From an uncultured Gammaproteobacteria bacterium (GTDB lineage: Bacteria > Pseudomonadota > Gammaproteobacteria > HK1): a DNA stretch of 64,000 nucleotides. A model generated the notes under the pieces. The model was not told where the DNA came from and ran no database searches. It worked only from the letters and a program-made list of their open reading frames with translations. Location: NCBI GenBank assembly GCA_958295835.1, contig OY282378.1, positions 5,171,694 to 5,235,693 of the forward strand, read 5' to 3'. How positions within the stretch are numbered: position 1 is the first letter of the stretch; the number at the start of each line of letters is the position of its first letter. Positions 52,318 to 64,000 of the stretch are shown here, piece after piece. Position numbers and translations under genes: made by a program.

Positions 52318-52366
52318 ATGATGTCGTTCATCGACGCTCATCGGGGTCGATACGGGGTCGGGCCGG

Positions 52367-52384
52367 TCCCCGCTTTCGCGGGGA
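52367..52384. repeat. Palindrome insert in OrfB (1)
   Basis: TCCCCGC / GCGGGGA with loop TTTC, followed by TGAC. It encodes PAFAGMT in frame. Confidence 0.8.
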
Positions 52385-52595
52385 TGACATGCGCCGAGGT
52401 GCCGATCGCCCCATCGACGTACTCCGAGCACAAGGCGCGCGAAGGGGAGCCGGAGCGCGCGCCGGGGCGGGTGCGCCGCGATGAGTGGTTGTGCGGGGAG
52501 ATCCGCCGGGTGTACGACAAGCACTTCGGGGTGTACGGGGTGCGCAAGGTCTGGCGCCAGCTTCGCCGTGAAGGGGTCGCGGTGGCGCGTGGCAC

Positions 52596-52620
52596 GCCTG
52601 CCCCCGAGTCCCATCGGGGG
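52596..52620. repeat. Palindrome insert in OrfB (2)
   Basis: GCCTG then CCCCCG / CGGGGG. Identical to the insert at 4174-4197 in the IS1634 remnant. Confidence 0.8.
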
Positions 52621-52771
52621 GTGGCGCGGCTGATGCGCCGGATGGAGCTGCAAGGGGCGGTGCGGGGCCAGCGGGCGAAGACCACGCACCCGGTGGTGCA
52701 GGGCGAGCGCCCCGATGACCGGGTGAATCGGGAGTTCAAGGTCAGCCGCCCGAATGCGCTGTGGGTGTCGG

Positions 52772-52829
52772 ACCCCCGATTCCATCACTCGGGGGCAGGC
52801 TCTGACCCCCGTTTCCACGGGGGCAGGCT
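52772..52829. repeat. Tandem palindrome inserts in OrfB (3, 4)
   Basis: CCCCCGA / TCGGGGG then CCCCCGT / ACGGGGG, each preceded by (T)GA and followed by CAGGCTC. Two units sit head to tail and together add 20 residues. Confidence 0.8.
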
Positions 52830-53153
52830 CTATGTGGCGACGTGGCGGGGGTTCGCCTACACGGCCTTCGTCATCGACGCCTATGCGCGGCGTATCGTGG
52901 GCTGGCGGGTGTCGCATTCACTGCACACGGACTTGGCCCTCGATGCCCTCGAACAGGCCCTTCACGAGCGCCGTGCGCCGCGTGAAGGACTCATCCACCA
53001 CAGCGTCAGGGGCGTGCAGTATCTCTCGTTGCGCTACACCGAGCGCCTCGTGCAGATGGGCATCGCGCCCTCGGTGGGAAGCGTAGGCGACTCCTACGAC
53101 AACGCGCTGGCCGAGTCCATCATCGGGCTGTACAAGACGGAACTCATCTGTCA

Positions 53154-53171
53154 TTCCCGCGAAAGCGGGAA
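53154..53171. repeat. Palindrome insert in OrfB (5)
   Basis: TTCCCGC, GAAA and GCGGGAA preceded by GTCA: the inverse orientation of the insert at 52107. Confidence 0.8.
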
Positions 53172-53511
53172 CCAGCGCGGGCCGTGGCGTCACTGCGAGG
53201 CGGTGGAGCTCGCCACCCTCCACTGGGTGCACTGGTACAACCACCGGCGCCTGTTCGGACCCCTCGGGCATGTGCCTCCGGCTGAATTCGAGGCACACTA
53301 CGACCACCAACTGCGAGAGTCGGCGATGGCCGCCTGACTCAAGCAAATCACCCTCCGGGAAACCCGGGGCGGTTCAGGGGATGGGCAGCACAGCCATTCG
53401 ACTGACCTTGCGGCTCCGATGGCGTGATCCACCGTCGTGCGGCACAACCAGGAAAACGGCGCACTCGCCTTCGATGGCAGGAGTTGGTGGAACCGTCCTC
53501 GCGCACCGACG

Positions 53512-53774
53512 TCACAGTCCGAGCTCAGCGTGCGACCCGATGCGGACGAGCCGCAGCGTCTTGGCATCGGGCTTCTGGTAGATGAGTACCAGATCCGGTC
53601 TGACGTGGCAGTCACGGAAGTCGGTCCACGAGCCGCTGAGTGCATGGTCATGGTGGCGGGTTCCAGCGGAACATCGGTGGCAAGTGCCTGTACGATCGCC
53701 GCCAGTCGTTCATCAAGATCTGCGCCGTGGTGTCCGCGGGACTCCCGTCTGTAGTCACGTTTGAACCGATGCAT
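53512..53774 (-). pseudogene. YafQ/RelE-type toxin, frameshifted
   Basis: MHRFKRDYRRESRGHHGADLDERLAAIVQALATDVPLEP is read from ATG 53774. After one missing base near 53655 the frame resumes as RHHDHALSGSWTDFRDCHVRPDLVLIYQK, RLVRIGSHAELGL to the TGA at 53512. All parts of a YafQ-like ribosome-dependent mRNA nuclease are there, including the conserved His/Asp segments, so a single-base indel inactivated it, or an assembly error created it. It starts four bases after the antitoxin stop. Confidence 0.85.
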
Positions 53775-53778
53775 CCGT

Positions 53779-54042
53779 TCAATCGTCCGCATGCAGGTCG
53801 TCGAGCAGGCTTTGGACATCCTCGAACTGCGGCAGATTGCCGGCTCGCGCCTCCTTCATGGCCGCGATGGTGGGGGCGTTGGGAACGAGCGGAGCGAACG
53901 GTAGTGCCTTTTCGCGTGCAACCCGAGTGAGCAGGAGGCGAACAGCGTCGGATACTGTCAGGCCCATCGCGGCCAGAACCACCGCGGCCTCCTCCGTGAC
54001 CTCCCTGTCGACATGCGCCTGGACGAGTTGGCTATATGGCAT
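53779..54042 (-). CDS. RelB/DinJ-family antitoxin
   Basis: An 87-residue intact antitoxin starting MPYSQLVQAHVDREVTEEAAVVL. The RHH part includes AAMGLTVSDAVRLLLTRVAREKALPFAPL, a RelB/DinJ hallmark, and the tail (NLPQFEDVQSLLDDLHADD) binds the toxin. It precedes the frameshifted YafQ-like gene. With its toxin broken, it might persist as a repressor or neutralise related toxins elsewhere. Confidence 0.87.
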   Translation of the reverse strand: MPYSQLVQAHVDREVTEEAAVVLAAMGLTVSDAVRLLLTRVAREKALPFAPLVPNAPTIAAMKEARAGNLPQFEDVQSLLDDLHADD

Positions 54043-54327
54043 GGCGGTGTGCCTGCTGAGCTTGAAACTGCATGATATTGCCGTTTGACAGCGGTTGCCC
54101 TTCAAGGCTGGTGGGCGATCCGCGTATGCGCGTCGTCGTTGCTTTCGGTGGATGCCGATCACCGATGCATCGCCGCGCAGCAGGGTACGGATACGTGTGC
54201 CGGGTGCGGCCCGCTGCCGGGCTGCCCGCCGAATACTACAACCCAATCCGGGGCAGGGGGTCATGACCCGGCCCGGGGTGAATGGCCGTTCCGGAAATGC
54301 CGGCGTCATGGCCCAGATCCCGGCACT

Positions 54328-55329
54328 TTAGAGGGACCAGCCGCGAAGTTCGTTGGCCTTTTCTACGAAGCGTTGGGCCGGACGATCCCGCCTGTCGGGC
54401 GGCAAGGTGAGAACAGGGCGCAGGGCATCCTTGAACGCTTCGAGGCCGCCCGCGTGTTCGGCCGCCTTCAGTTCACGGGCCATGCTTTCGTTCACATGAA
54501 TCCGGAACTCGAAATCGAACGTGACGAGAGCCCGGTCGAACGCGCGATGATGCAGGGCGCACAGGGCGACGCCGTTGTCGGTGCCGTCGGTGCTGTCAGG
54601 ATGCGCAGTCGGCAGGATATGCGCGCCATCGAGAAGTCGTAGCTGAATGCCGCACATCGCGCAACTCTGGCCGTAAGCGGTGAGTACGCGCTTTCGGAAG
54701 CCTGTTTCCCGAAGTGCCCGTTTCGTGGAGAGCACGGCGTAGCGGCGCGATTCGGCGATCTTCTCCTCGACCTCCGTGTCGTCAACGGCGTCGGGGTCCT
54801 GCCCGATCCGGCTCAACATCTCTATTTCTTCGGCGGCTCGACCGCACTCGTGGAGGGATTCGAGATTGGCGACATAGGCGGCGAGACAGTCCGGGCGAAA
54901 GGCAATGGCCAGTTCGCCGTTCCCCTTGTTGTGGGGCGCGAAGCCATCCAGGACGGCTTGGTGAAGCGCGGCTTCGCGAAGCTGGATCGAGGGTGAAATC
55001 CCAAGATCGGCTCGATGCCGGGCGAAATCGAAGCCGGCGAACACCTCCCTCTCGTCTTGCCAGCCCAGGATCAAGGTCTTGCCGTCGGGCTCCGGCTCGA
55101 AACGGTCAACGCCGGTTGCCTGAATACGCCACTCGTCTTCGGGCCGGTTCTGCCCACCCCGAGTCAGGTTCCAGATATGGACACGCACCCTGTGGCTCTG
55201 GCCGTCCCGATAGATTTGGTACTGTGCGGGATGAGACCCGATCGGCGACAGGCGGAGAAAGTACCATCCACCTTCACGGATCGCGCCCTCGACGACGTTG
55301 AGCAGTTGCTTTTTGGCAAGCCGCGCCAT
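54328..55329 (-). CDS. HNH restriction endonuclease
   Basis: A 333-residue protein. The C-terminal HNH domain shows the zinc pair CAMCG, the first His in LLDGAHILPTAHPDSTDGTDNGVALCALHHRAF with the central Asn and final His. The N-terminal 200 residues (WYFLRLSPIGSHPAQYQIYRDGQSHRVRVHIWNLT, then RPEDEWRIQATGVDRFEPEPDGKTLILGWQ) match a DNA-recognition-type domain frequent in HNH type II enzymes. It follows the methyltransferase gene by 27 bp, forming a complete R-M pair. Recognition site unknown. Confidence 0.85.
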   Translation of the reverse strand: MARLAKKQLLNVVEGAIREGGWYFLRLSPIGSHPAQYQIYRDGQSHRVRVHIWNLTRGGQNRPEDEWRIQATGVDRFEPEPDGKTLILGWQDEREVFAGFDFARHRADLGISPSIQLREAALHQAVLDGFAPHNKGNGELAIAFRPDCLAAYVANLESLHECGRAAEEIEMLSRIGQDPDAVDDTEVEEKIAESRRYAVLSTKRALRETGFRKRVLTAYGQSCAMCGIQLRLLDGAHILPTAHPDSTDGTDNGVALCALHHRAFDRALVTFDFEFRIHVNESMARELKAAEHAGGLEAFKDALRPVLTLPPDRRDRPAQRFVEKANELRGWSL

Positions 55330-55356
55330 GTCAGGCCATCTCGATGGCCGGCACGA

Positions 55357-56652
55357 TCATCCGGCGGCAACGCGCGGTGCCTGCTTTACGGTCTTCCGCT
55401 TTGCCGACACCCGCGGGCGCGTGAGGCCGCCGTCCTCGATCAGTGGAACGTCGCCCTCGCTGACGGCAACACTGCATGGCGGATTGATCGAATAGGTCAC
55501 TGCTTTCTTGCGAAGGGCGCTCCCCCCCGCAGCCGGGAAGAGATCTCCACTCTGGTTGTGTACTTGTACGGCCGGCACGAAGCGAGCCATCGCGCCCTTC
55601 AGGAATTCCTCGTCCAGCTCGCAACATGTCCATCTGCGTCCGAGTTGTTCGGCGACGGCGCCGGTGACGCAGGAACCGGCAAATGGATCCAGCACCAGAT
55701 CCCCGGGGTCGGTGAGCATCCGGATGAAATACTCCGGCACTTCCTCGGGAAAACGCGCCGGGTGGATCGGGTAGCCGTTCCGCCGGCAATAATCCTGGTA
55801 GCGTCCGTTCGATTCGGTATTGGCGACCGCGAGCAGGTTGGGTGGAACCGACCCGCCGTTGTCCTTGCCGAATTTGTCCGAGATCTGATGTCCCGAGGGC
55901 CGAAGCCTAGCCTTGTAACCATGCTTCAGCAGGTCGCGCATCGAAGCGCTGTAGGGCGCGAGAACCCGGCGGTTGCTGGCCTTCGGCCACGGGGTCGGGC
56001 TCAGCCACCAGACGCAGTTCACCGCATCCTTGACCCGCACCCGGCGCACGTTGACCCACTCCGCCGGCGTCGGCAGCTTCGAAGGGTTCCACCAATAGTG
56101 CTCCTGGCACAGATGGAAGCCGTAGTCTTCGCACAGCATCAGCAGGAGCTCGAAGTGGTAGAGCGAGCGCGTCGGCGTTCCCGGCTTCCACGCCCCGCCG
56201 ATGTCGATCACCAAGCTGCCGCCGGCCTTGAGCACCCGCCGGAAACCCTCCGCGAACGGGCGGAACCAGTCGCAATAGCGGTGCGCGTCCTCGTTGCCGT
56301 AGGTCTTCTTGCGGACAAGGCCGAACGGTGGCGAAGTCATGATGAGATCGACCGATTGTTCGGCAGCGCCGTTCATGAGGTGGCATCGGGCGTCGCCGCA
56401 CAGCATCCGGCCCAACCGGCTTTTGTGAAAGGTCCGGATCCCGCTTGCCGGATACGTCCTGGCCAGCGCATGCCCGTTGCTCTCCGGCTCGACCGCATCC
56501 GCCTTGGCGCGTGCGTGCAAGTGGCGCAAATACTCGCTGAGCGAGCCGAAGCCGAGGCGTTCGGCGGCCATCTCCATCTCGGCGCGTTCCTCCGCCGTCA
56601 AGCGGACGCTGGCGAACGCGTTCCTCGGGTTTTCGGCTCTCGGGCGGGGCAT
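55357..56652 (-). CDS. N4/N6 DNA methyltransferase with RHH-like N-terminus
   Basis: A 431-residue beta-class methyltransferase: catalytic TSPPF (106-110) comes before the AdoMet motif DPFAGS (322-327), with the recognition domain between (YWWNPSKLPTPAEWVNVRRVRVKDAVNCVWW). The first 50 residues (RLTAEERAEMEMAAERLGFGSLSEYLRHLHARAK) look like a ribbon-helix-helix DNA-binding domain, so the protein may repress its own operon, delaying the nuclease. It is the first gene of the R-M operon; its upstream DNA carries the repeat shared with the double methyltransferase locus. Confidence 0.87.
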   Translation of the reverse strand: MPRPRAENPRNAFASVRLTAEERAEMEMAAERLGFGSLSEYLRHLHARAKADAVEPESNGHALARTYPASGIRTFHKSRLGRMLCGDARCHLMNGAAEQSVDLIMTSPPFGLVRKKTYGNEDAHRYCDWFRPFAEGFRRVLKAGGSLVIDIGGAWKPGTPTRSLYHFELLLMLCEDYGFHLCQEHYWWNPSKLPTPAEWVNVRRVRVKDAVNCVWWLSPTPWPKASNRRVLAPYSASMRDLLKHGYKARLRPSGHQISDKFGKDNGGSVPPNLLAVANTESNGRYQDYCRRNGYPIHPARFPEEVPEYFIRMLTDPGDLVLDPFAGSCVTGAVAEQLGRRWTCCELDEEFLKGAMARFVPAVQVHNQSGDLFPAAGGSALRKKAVTYSINPPCSVAVSEGDVPLIEDGGLTRPRVSAKRKTVKQAPRVAAG

Positions 56653-56826
56653 GCCTTGCTCCCGTGTGACGGCAATACCCTAGCTCAGGGGTTTTCGTAT
56701 GACAAGTCAAAATCCGCGCCGGTCCCTGGCCGGCCGTGTGCTCTGATGGCCATATCAGACACATTCTGCCCGGCATCGGTCACGATATCGTAGTGGCTGA
56801 AGTCCCTCGATTTGTAAGCCATTTGC

Positions 56827-56971
56827 TCGATCTCCGGCTCCCGGGACTGTCGCCGCGTCCCGACCTGAACCGCATGGGTCGTCAAACCCGCATCTTCGGT
56901 CCTGATTCGCCCGAAATCGTCTTCCGGACGCATCCGACATACGTCCCGGATGCAGAATGAAATGCCCCTGT
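56827..56971. repeat. R-M-associated repeat, copy 2
   Basis: Reverse-complement match to 37726-37838, plus the direct 23-base match 56949-56971. It lies about 175 bp upstream of the methyltransferase start at 56652, in the same relative orientation as copy 1. No gene is supported between 56653 and 57248; the weak minus-strand frame here has no family. Confidence 0.75.
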
Positions 56972-57248
56972 GGCCCCGACCCCGGCACTTGACGCCTTGA
57001 CCGCTCCCGGTTCAGAGTCGGGCGTCAGCCCCATCGATGCGGATGGGGGCGGTCGTTCCTTCTGATCCCGTCTCGCGTGCTTCGAGCGCCGGGCTGTCCG
57101 GCGATGGCATGTTCGCGAGTTTCACCCGGTCAGGGTCCGCCGGAACGAGGACGATCCGGATGCCGCATGATTCGCCGTCCGGCGGCGGCACGGCCGCGAG
57201 TCTCAACCCGGTGGGGGTCCGGCGGCCGGTTTCGCAGGGAAGAGTGCC

Positions 57249-61904
<4,656 letters not shown>

Positions 61905-62060
61905 TCCGGCGTCGCCGGAACCATCAGGGGTCCGCTCATGAACGTCTCCGACGTTCTGCATGGGATGCGGTCGCCGGGGGACTGAGCGCCTCGTTCGTCC
62001 CCTGCACGGCGGACGGCCCCGGCGGAGCCGCCGCCCGAAGCGCAGACACATGGCAAACAC

Positions 62061-63509
62061 ATGGGCAAGACCACCGGATTCAAGGAGTTCGTGCGGGAAG
62101 CGGCGCCCTACCGGGACGCGGCGGCGCGGCTGTGCGACTTCGACGAGATCTACACCCCGCACGACGAAGGGCGCCTCGCGACCCAGGGCGCCCGCTGCAT
62201 GGACTGCGGCGTCCCGTTCTGCCAGGCCGACGACGGCTGCCCCATCGACAACCTGATCCCGGAGTGGAACGACCTCGTCTACCGGGGCCGCTGGCGCGAG
62301 GCCCTCGACCGGCTGCACAAGACCAACAACTTCCCCGAGTTCACCGGGCGGGTGTGCCCGGCCCCATGCGAAGGATCCTGCGTGCTCGGCATCACGGACC
62401 CGCCGGTGACCATCAAGAACATCGAGATGGCCATCATCGACCGCGGCTTCGCCGAAGGGTGGGTGACGGCGAGCCCGCCCGCGGCGAGGACGGGCCGGCG
62501 CGTCGCCGTGGTGGGGTCGGGGCCGGCGGGCCTCGCCGCGGCGGCGCAGCTCAACTCCGTGGGCCATCGGGTCACCGTCTACGAGCGGGAGGACCGGGTG
62601 GGCGGGCTGCTGATGTACGGCATCCCCAACATGAAGCTCGACAAGCGCACGGTGCAGCGGCGCGTCGATCTGCTGCGCGAGGAGGGCGTCGTCTTCGTCA
62701 CCGGCGCCGCGGTCGGGGACGGCGGCGGTTCCGCGGACGTCGGGCGGCTGCACGAGGAGAGCGATGCCCTGCTGCTCGCCACCGGCGCGACGGTGCCCCG
62801 GGATCTGCCCGTCGAGGGCCGCGGCCTGCCCGGCGTGCACTTCGCCATGGAGTACCTGACCGGCAGCACCAAGGCGCTTCTCGACGGCGTGCCGCCGCCG
62901 CTCTCCGCCGAGGACAGGGACGTCATCGTGATCGGCGGCGGGGATACGGGGACGGACTGCATCGGCACGGCGCTGCGCCAGTCCTGCCGGAGCCTGACCA
63001 ACTTCGAGCTGTTCCCCAGGCCGCCGGCGGAGCGCGCGCCGGACAACCCCTGGCCCGCGTGGCCGCTCATCCATCGCGTCGATTACGGGCACGAGGAAGG
63101 CGCGAGGAAGTTCGGCCGGGACCCGCGCGTGTACTCGATCTCCTCCAAATCGTTCATCTCGGGCAGCGACGGGGCGCTCGCCGGCATACGCACCGTGGAC
63201 GTCGAGCGCCGGGACGGGCGCTTCGCGGAGGTGTCCGGCACGGAGCGTGAATGGAAGGCGGATCTCGTGCTGCTGTCGATGGGCTTCCTCGGGCCGGAGC
63301 ACGCAGTCTCCGACCCGCTCGGCATCGCATACGACGCCCGCTCCAACTACGCCGCCGGGTACGGCAGCTACGTGACCAGCGTCCCGGGGGTGTTCGCGGC
63401 CGGCGACTGCCGCCGCGGCCAGTCCCTGGTGGTGTGGGCCATCAACGAAGGCCGCGAGGCCGCCCGCGAGATCGACCGCTACCTGATGGGGTCGACGCGG
63501 CTGCCCTGA
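62061..63509 (+). CDS. gltD: Glutamate synthase (NADPH) small subunit
   Basis: A 482-residue beta subunit passing electrons from NADPH to GltB. The N-terminal cluster ligands are CMDCGVPFCQADDGCPIDN and CPAPCEGSCVLG. The FAD fold is RRVAVVGSGPAGLAAAAQL, the NADPH site is VIVIGGGDTGTDCIG, and the C-terminal FAD motif is GVFAAGDCRRGQSLVVWA. It starts 156 bp after gltB; the gap has a GC-rich inverted sequence but no evident terminator, so co-transcription is likely. Confidence 0.95.
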   Translation: MGKTTGFKEFVREAAPYRDAAARLCDFDEIYTPHDEGRLATQGARCMDCGVPFCQADDGCPIDNLIPEWNDLVYRGRWREALDRLHKTNNFPEFTGRVCPAPCEGSCVLGITDPPVTIKNIEMAIIDRGFAEGWVTASPPAARTGRRVAVVGSGPAGLAAAAQLNSVGHRVTVYEREDRVGGLLMYGIPNMKLDKRTVQRRVDLLREEGVVFVTGAAVGDGGGSADVGRLHEESDALLLATGATVPRDLPVEGRGLPGVHFAMEYLTGSTKALLDGVPPPLSAEDRDVIVIGGGDTGTDCIGTALRQSCRSLTNFELFPRPPAERAPDNPWPAWPLIHRVDYGHEEGARKFGRDPRVYSISSKSFISGSDGALAGIRTVDVERRDGRFAEVSGTEREWKADLVLLSMGFLGPEHAVSDPLGIAYDARSNYAAGYGSYVTSVPGVFAAGDCRRGQSLVVWAINEGREAAREIDRYLMGSTRLP

Positions 63510-63743
63510 GCGGGCGGGCGCTGCGCCGTCCGGTGCGGCGAACGGAGAGACGAAGCATTTCGACAAGGAGCGAGCACTCCGATGTGGACCGGAATCGGAG
63601 TGGAGTGGCGTCGCGTCGCAGGAGATTCGATGGAGGTTTCGCAGCACCACAGGATGGCCGTCCACCGAGTATGTGATTCGGTGATCGTTTCCAGTCGGTA
63701 ATCGCGTAGCGCTTCAAGCCCGTCCCCGCGCACGGGCCGCCGT

Positions 63744-63772
63744 TTGACATCCCCCTGACGATAAGTAGACTC
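63744..63772 (+). promoter_or_regulatory. Candidate sigma-70-like promoter
   Basis: TTTGACAT followed after about 13-15 bases by GATAAGTA gives a recognisable TTGACA-like and TATAAT-like pair with slightly short spacing. It points to the small frame at 63827 and to whatever lies right of the window. Confidence 0.3.
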
Positions 63773-63826
63773 CACCGCCCTCGCAGGAACGGGCGAAGCC
63801 GAACGCCCTGAACGGAGAGTGCGAAC

Positions 63827-63964
63827 GTGTCGGAAACGTTGTCGATACCACGGAACGGAACACGCCTGCTACGCCGCCGGGTAGCGCGGACGTATGCGCT
63901 CGGCGGACGCGAACCGTGGCTGCCTTCCGATACGCGGCCCCTGGACGGTGTGTTCATGACGTAG
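63827..63964 (+). CDS. Possible small protein, 45 residues
   Basis: A GTG at 63827 is preceded by GGAGAG at 8 bases and reads VSETLSIPRNGTRLLRRRVA to a TAG at 63962-63964. No family is recognised. Support is only the ribosome-binding site and the promoter-like sequence upstream. Confidence 0.25.
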   Translation: MSETLSIPRNGTRLLRRRVARTYALGGREPWLPSDTRPLDGVFMT

Positions 63965-64000
63965 GGTTCCCGGACATCGGTCGGGAGATCCGCGGAAGAA

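Larger units (their letters stand above)
52318..53337 (+). pseudogene. IS3 OrfB integrase, catalytic Asp lost
   Basis: An open frame (MMSFIDAHRGRYGVGP onward) across the DDE domain. The first Asp is kept (NALWVSD), and the last Glu is in DSYDNALAES. The usual HHSDRGVQY reads HHSVRGVQY, so the second catalytic Asp is Val. Four in-frame inserts from palindromes add PAFAGMTCAE, TPAPESHRG, DPRFHHSGAGSDPRFHGGRL and CHSRESGN at loops. Transposition is unlikely. Confidence 0.88.
51885..53377 (+). mobile_element. IS3-family element with palindrome insertions
   Basis: The element has terminal inverted repeats TGAACCGCCCCGGGTTTCCC at 51885 and its complement ending at 53377. It is about 1.49 kb rather than the usual 1.25-1.3 kb because at least six short palindromes are inserted. 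Flanking triplets (GAT and GGG) do not form a target duplication. OrfA and OrfB are both damaged. Confidence 0.9.
63510..64000. other. Region downstream of gltD
   Basis: No recognised gene. Short frames here are Arg-rich. The best candidate is the 45-residue frame annotated at 63827. The stretch before it has an AT-richer spot (TTTGACATCCCCCTGACGATAAGTAGACT, about 63743-63771) that resembles a -35/-10 pair (TTGACA, then GATAAG at 17 bp), which would drive transcription rightward out of the window. Confidence 0.4.

Overview
The window is high-GC DNA whose recognisable genes are proteobacterial: a rhizobial-type glycerol ABC operon, NADPH-type gltBD, a LeuA and a polyamine-type ABC operon. Which class it comes from cannot be fixed from sequence alone. 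The mix of CoA-ester, dimethylglycine/sarcosine-type, lactate-racemase-like and polyamine/glycerol uptake genes with many decayed toxin-antitoxin (TA), restriction-modification (R-M) and insertion-sequence remnants would suit a metabolically versatile, possibly host-associated bacterium (inference).

Region 1 (1-14 kb) is an accessory island. A secreted subtilase lipoprotein and a translationally coupled small lipoprotein are flanked by copies of a decayed HEPN-protein block. Next, 343 bp of the 3' end of glpD recur as a decayed direct copy 10.4 kb from the intact gene. Between the two copies lie an IS1634 remnant, a RiPP-like biosynthetic cluster (4.9-12.4 kb), an IS3 fragment and a MazEF-type module. 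The RiPP-like cluster is the most interesting part. It has a 56-residue precursor-like peptide, two sulfotransferases, a 2OG-Fe(II) dioxygenase, an asparagine-synthetase/lasso-cyclase-like enzyme without the glutaminase Cys2, and a DxD glycosyltransferase, all in one coupled run. A second glycosyltransferase plus dioxygenase pair faces it convergently. No lasso-type leader peptidase or separate recognition protein was seen.

Region 2 (14-23 kb) is a complete glycerol uptake operon on the minus strand: glpV-glpR-glpS-glpT-glpP-glpQ-DUF2160-glpD. glpD carries an internal tandem repeat. Strong hairpins separate glpV from the rest.

Region 3 (23-37 kb) holds catabolic genes: enoyl-CoA hydratase, ICL/PEP-mutase-type lyase, TPR protein, CaiB/AMACR-type racemase, acyl-CoA dehydrogenase, a Leu/Ile/Val-type binding protein, a LarA-like protein, a class II glutamine amidotransferase, an ArgC/LysY-type reductase and a dimethylglycine/sarcosine-dehydrogenase-like flavoprotein.

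Region 4 (37-44 kb) is a defence and scrap zone: an RHH-PIN module, a tandem two-domain DNA methyltransferase, an AT-rich PD-(D/E)XK-like protein, and decayed HNH, GNAT and VapBC genes. Region 5 (44-52 kb) has a polyamine-type ABC operon followed upstream by a hotdog thioesterase and leuA. Region 6 (52-57 kb) has an IS3 element riddled with short palindromes, a frameshifted YafQ-like toxin with an intact antitoxin, and a second R-M system (HNH nuclease plus RHH-fused methyltransferase). Its upstream repeat matches that of the first methyltransferase. Region 7 (57-63.5 kb) is gltB-gltD. No tRNA, rRNA or CRISPR array was seen.
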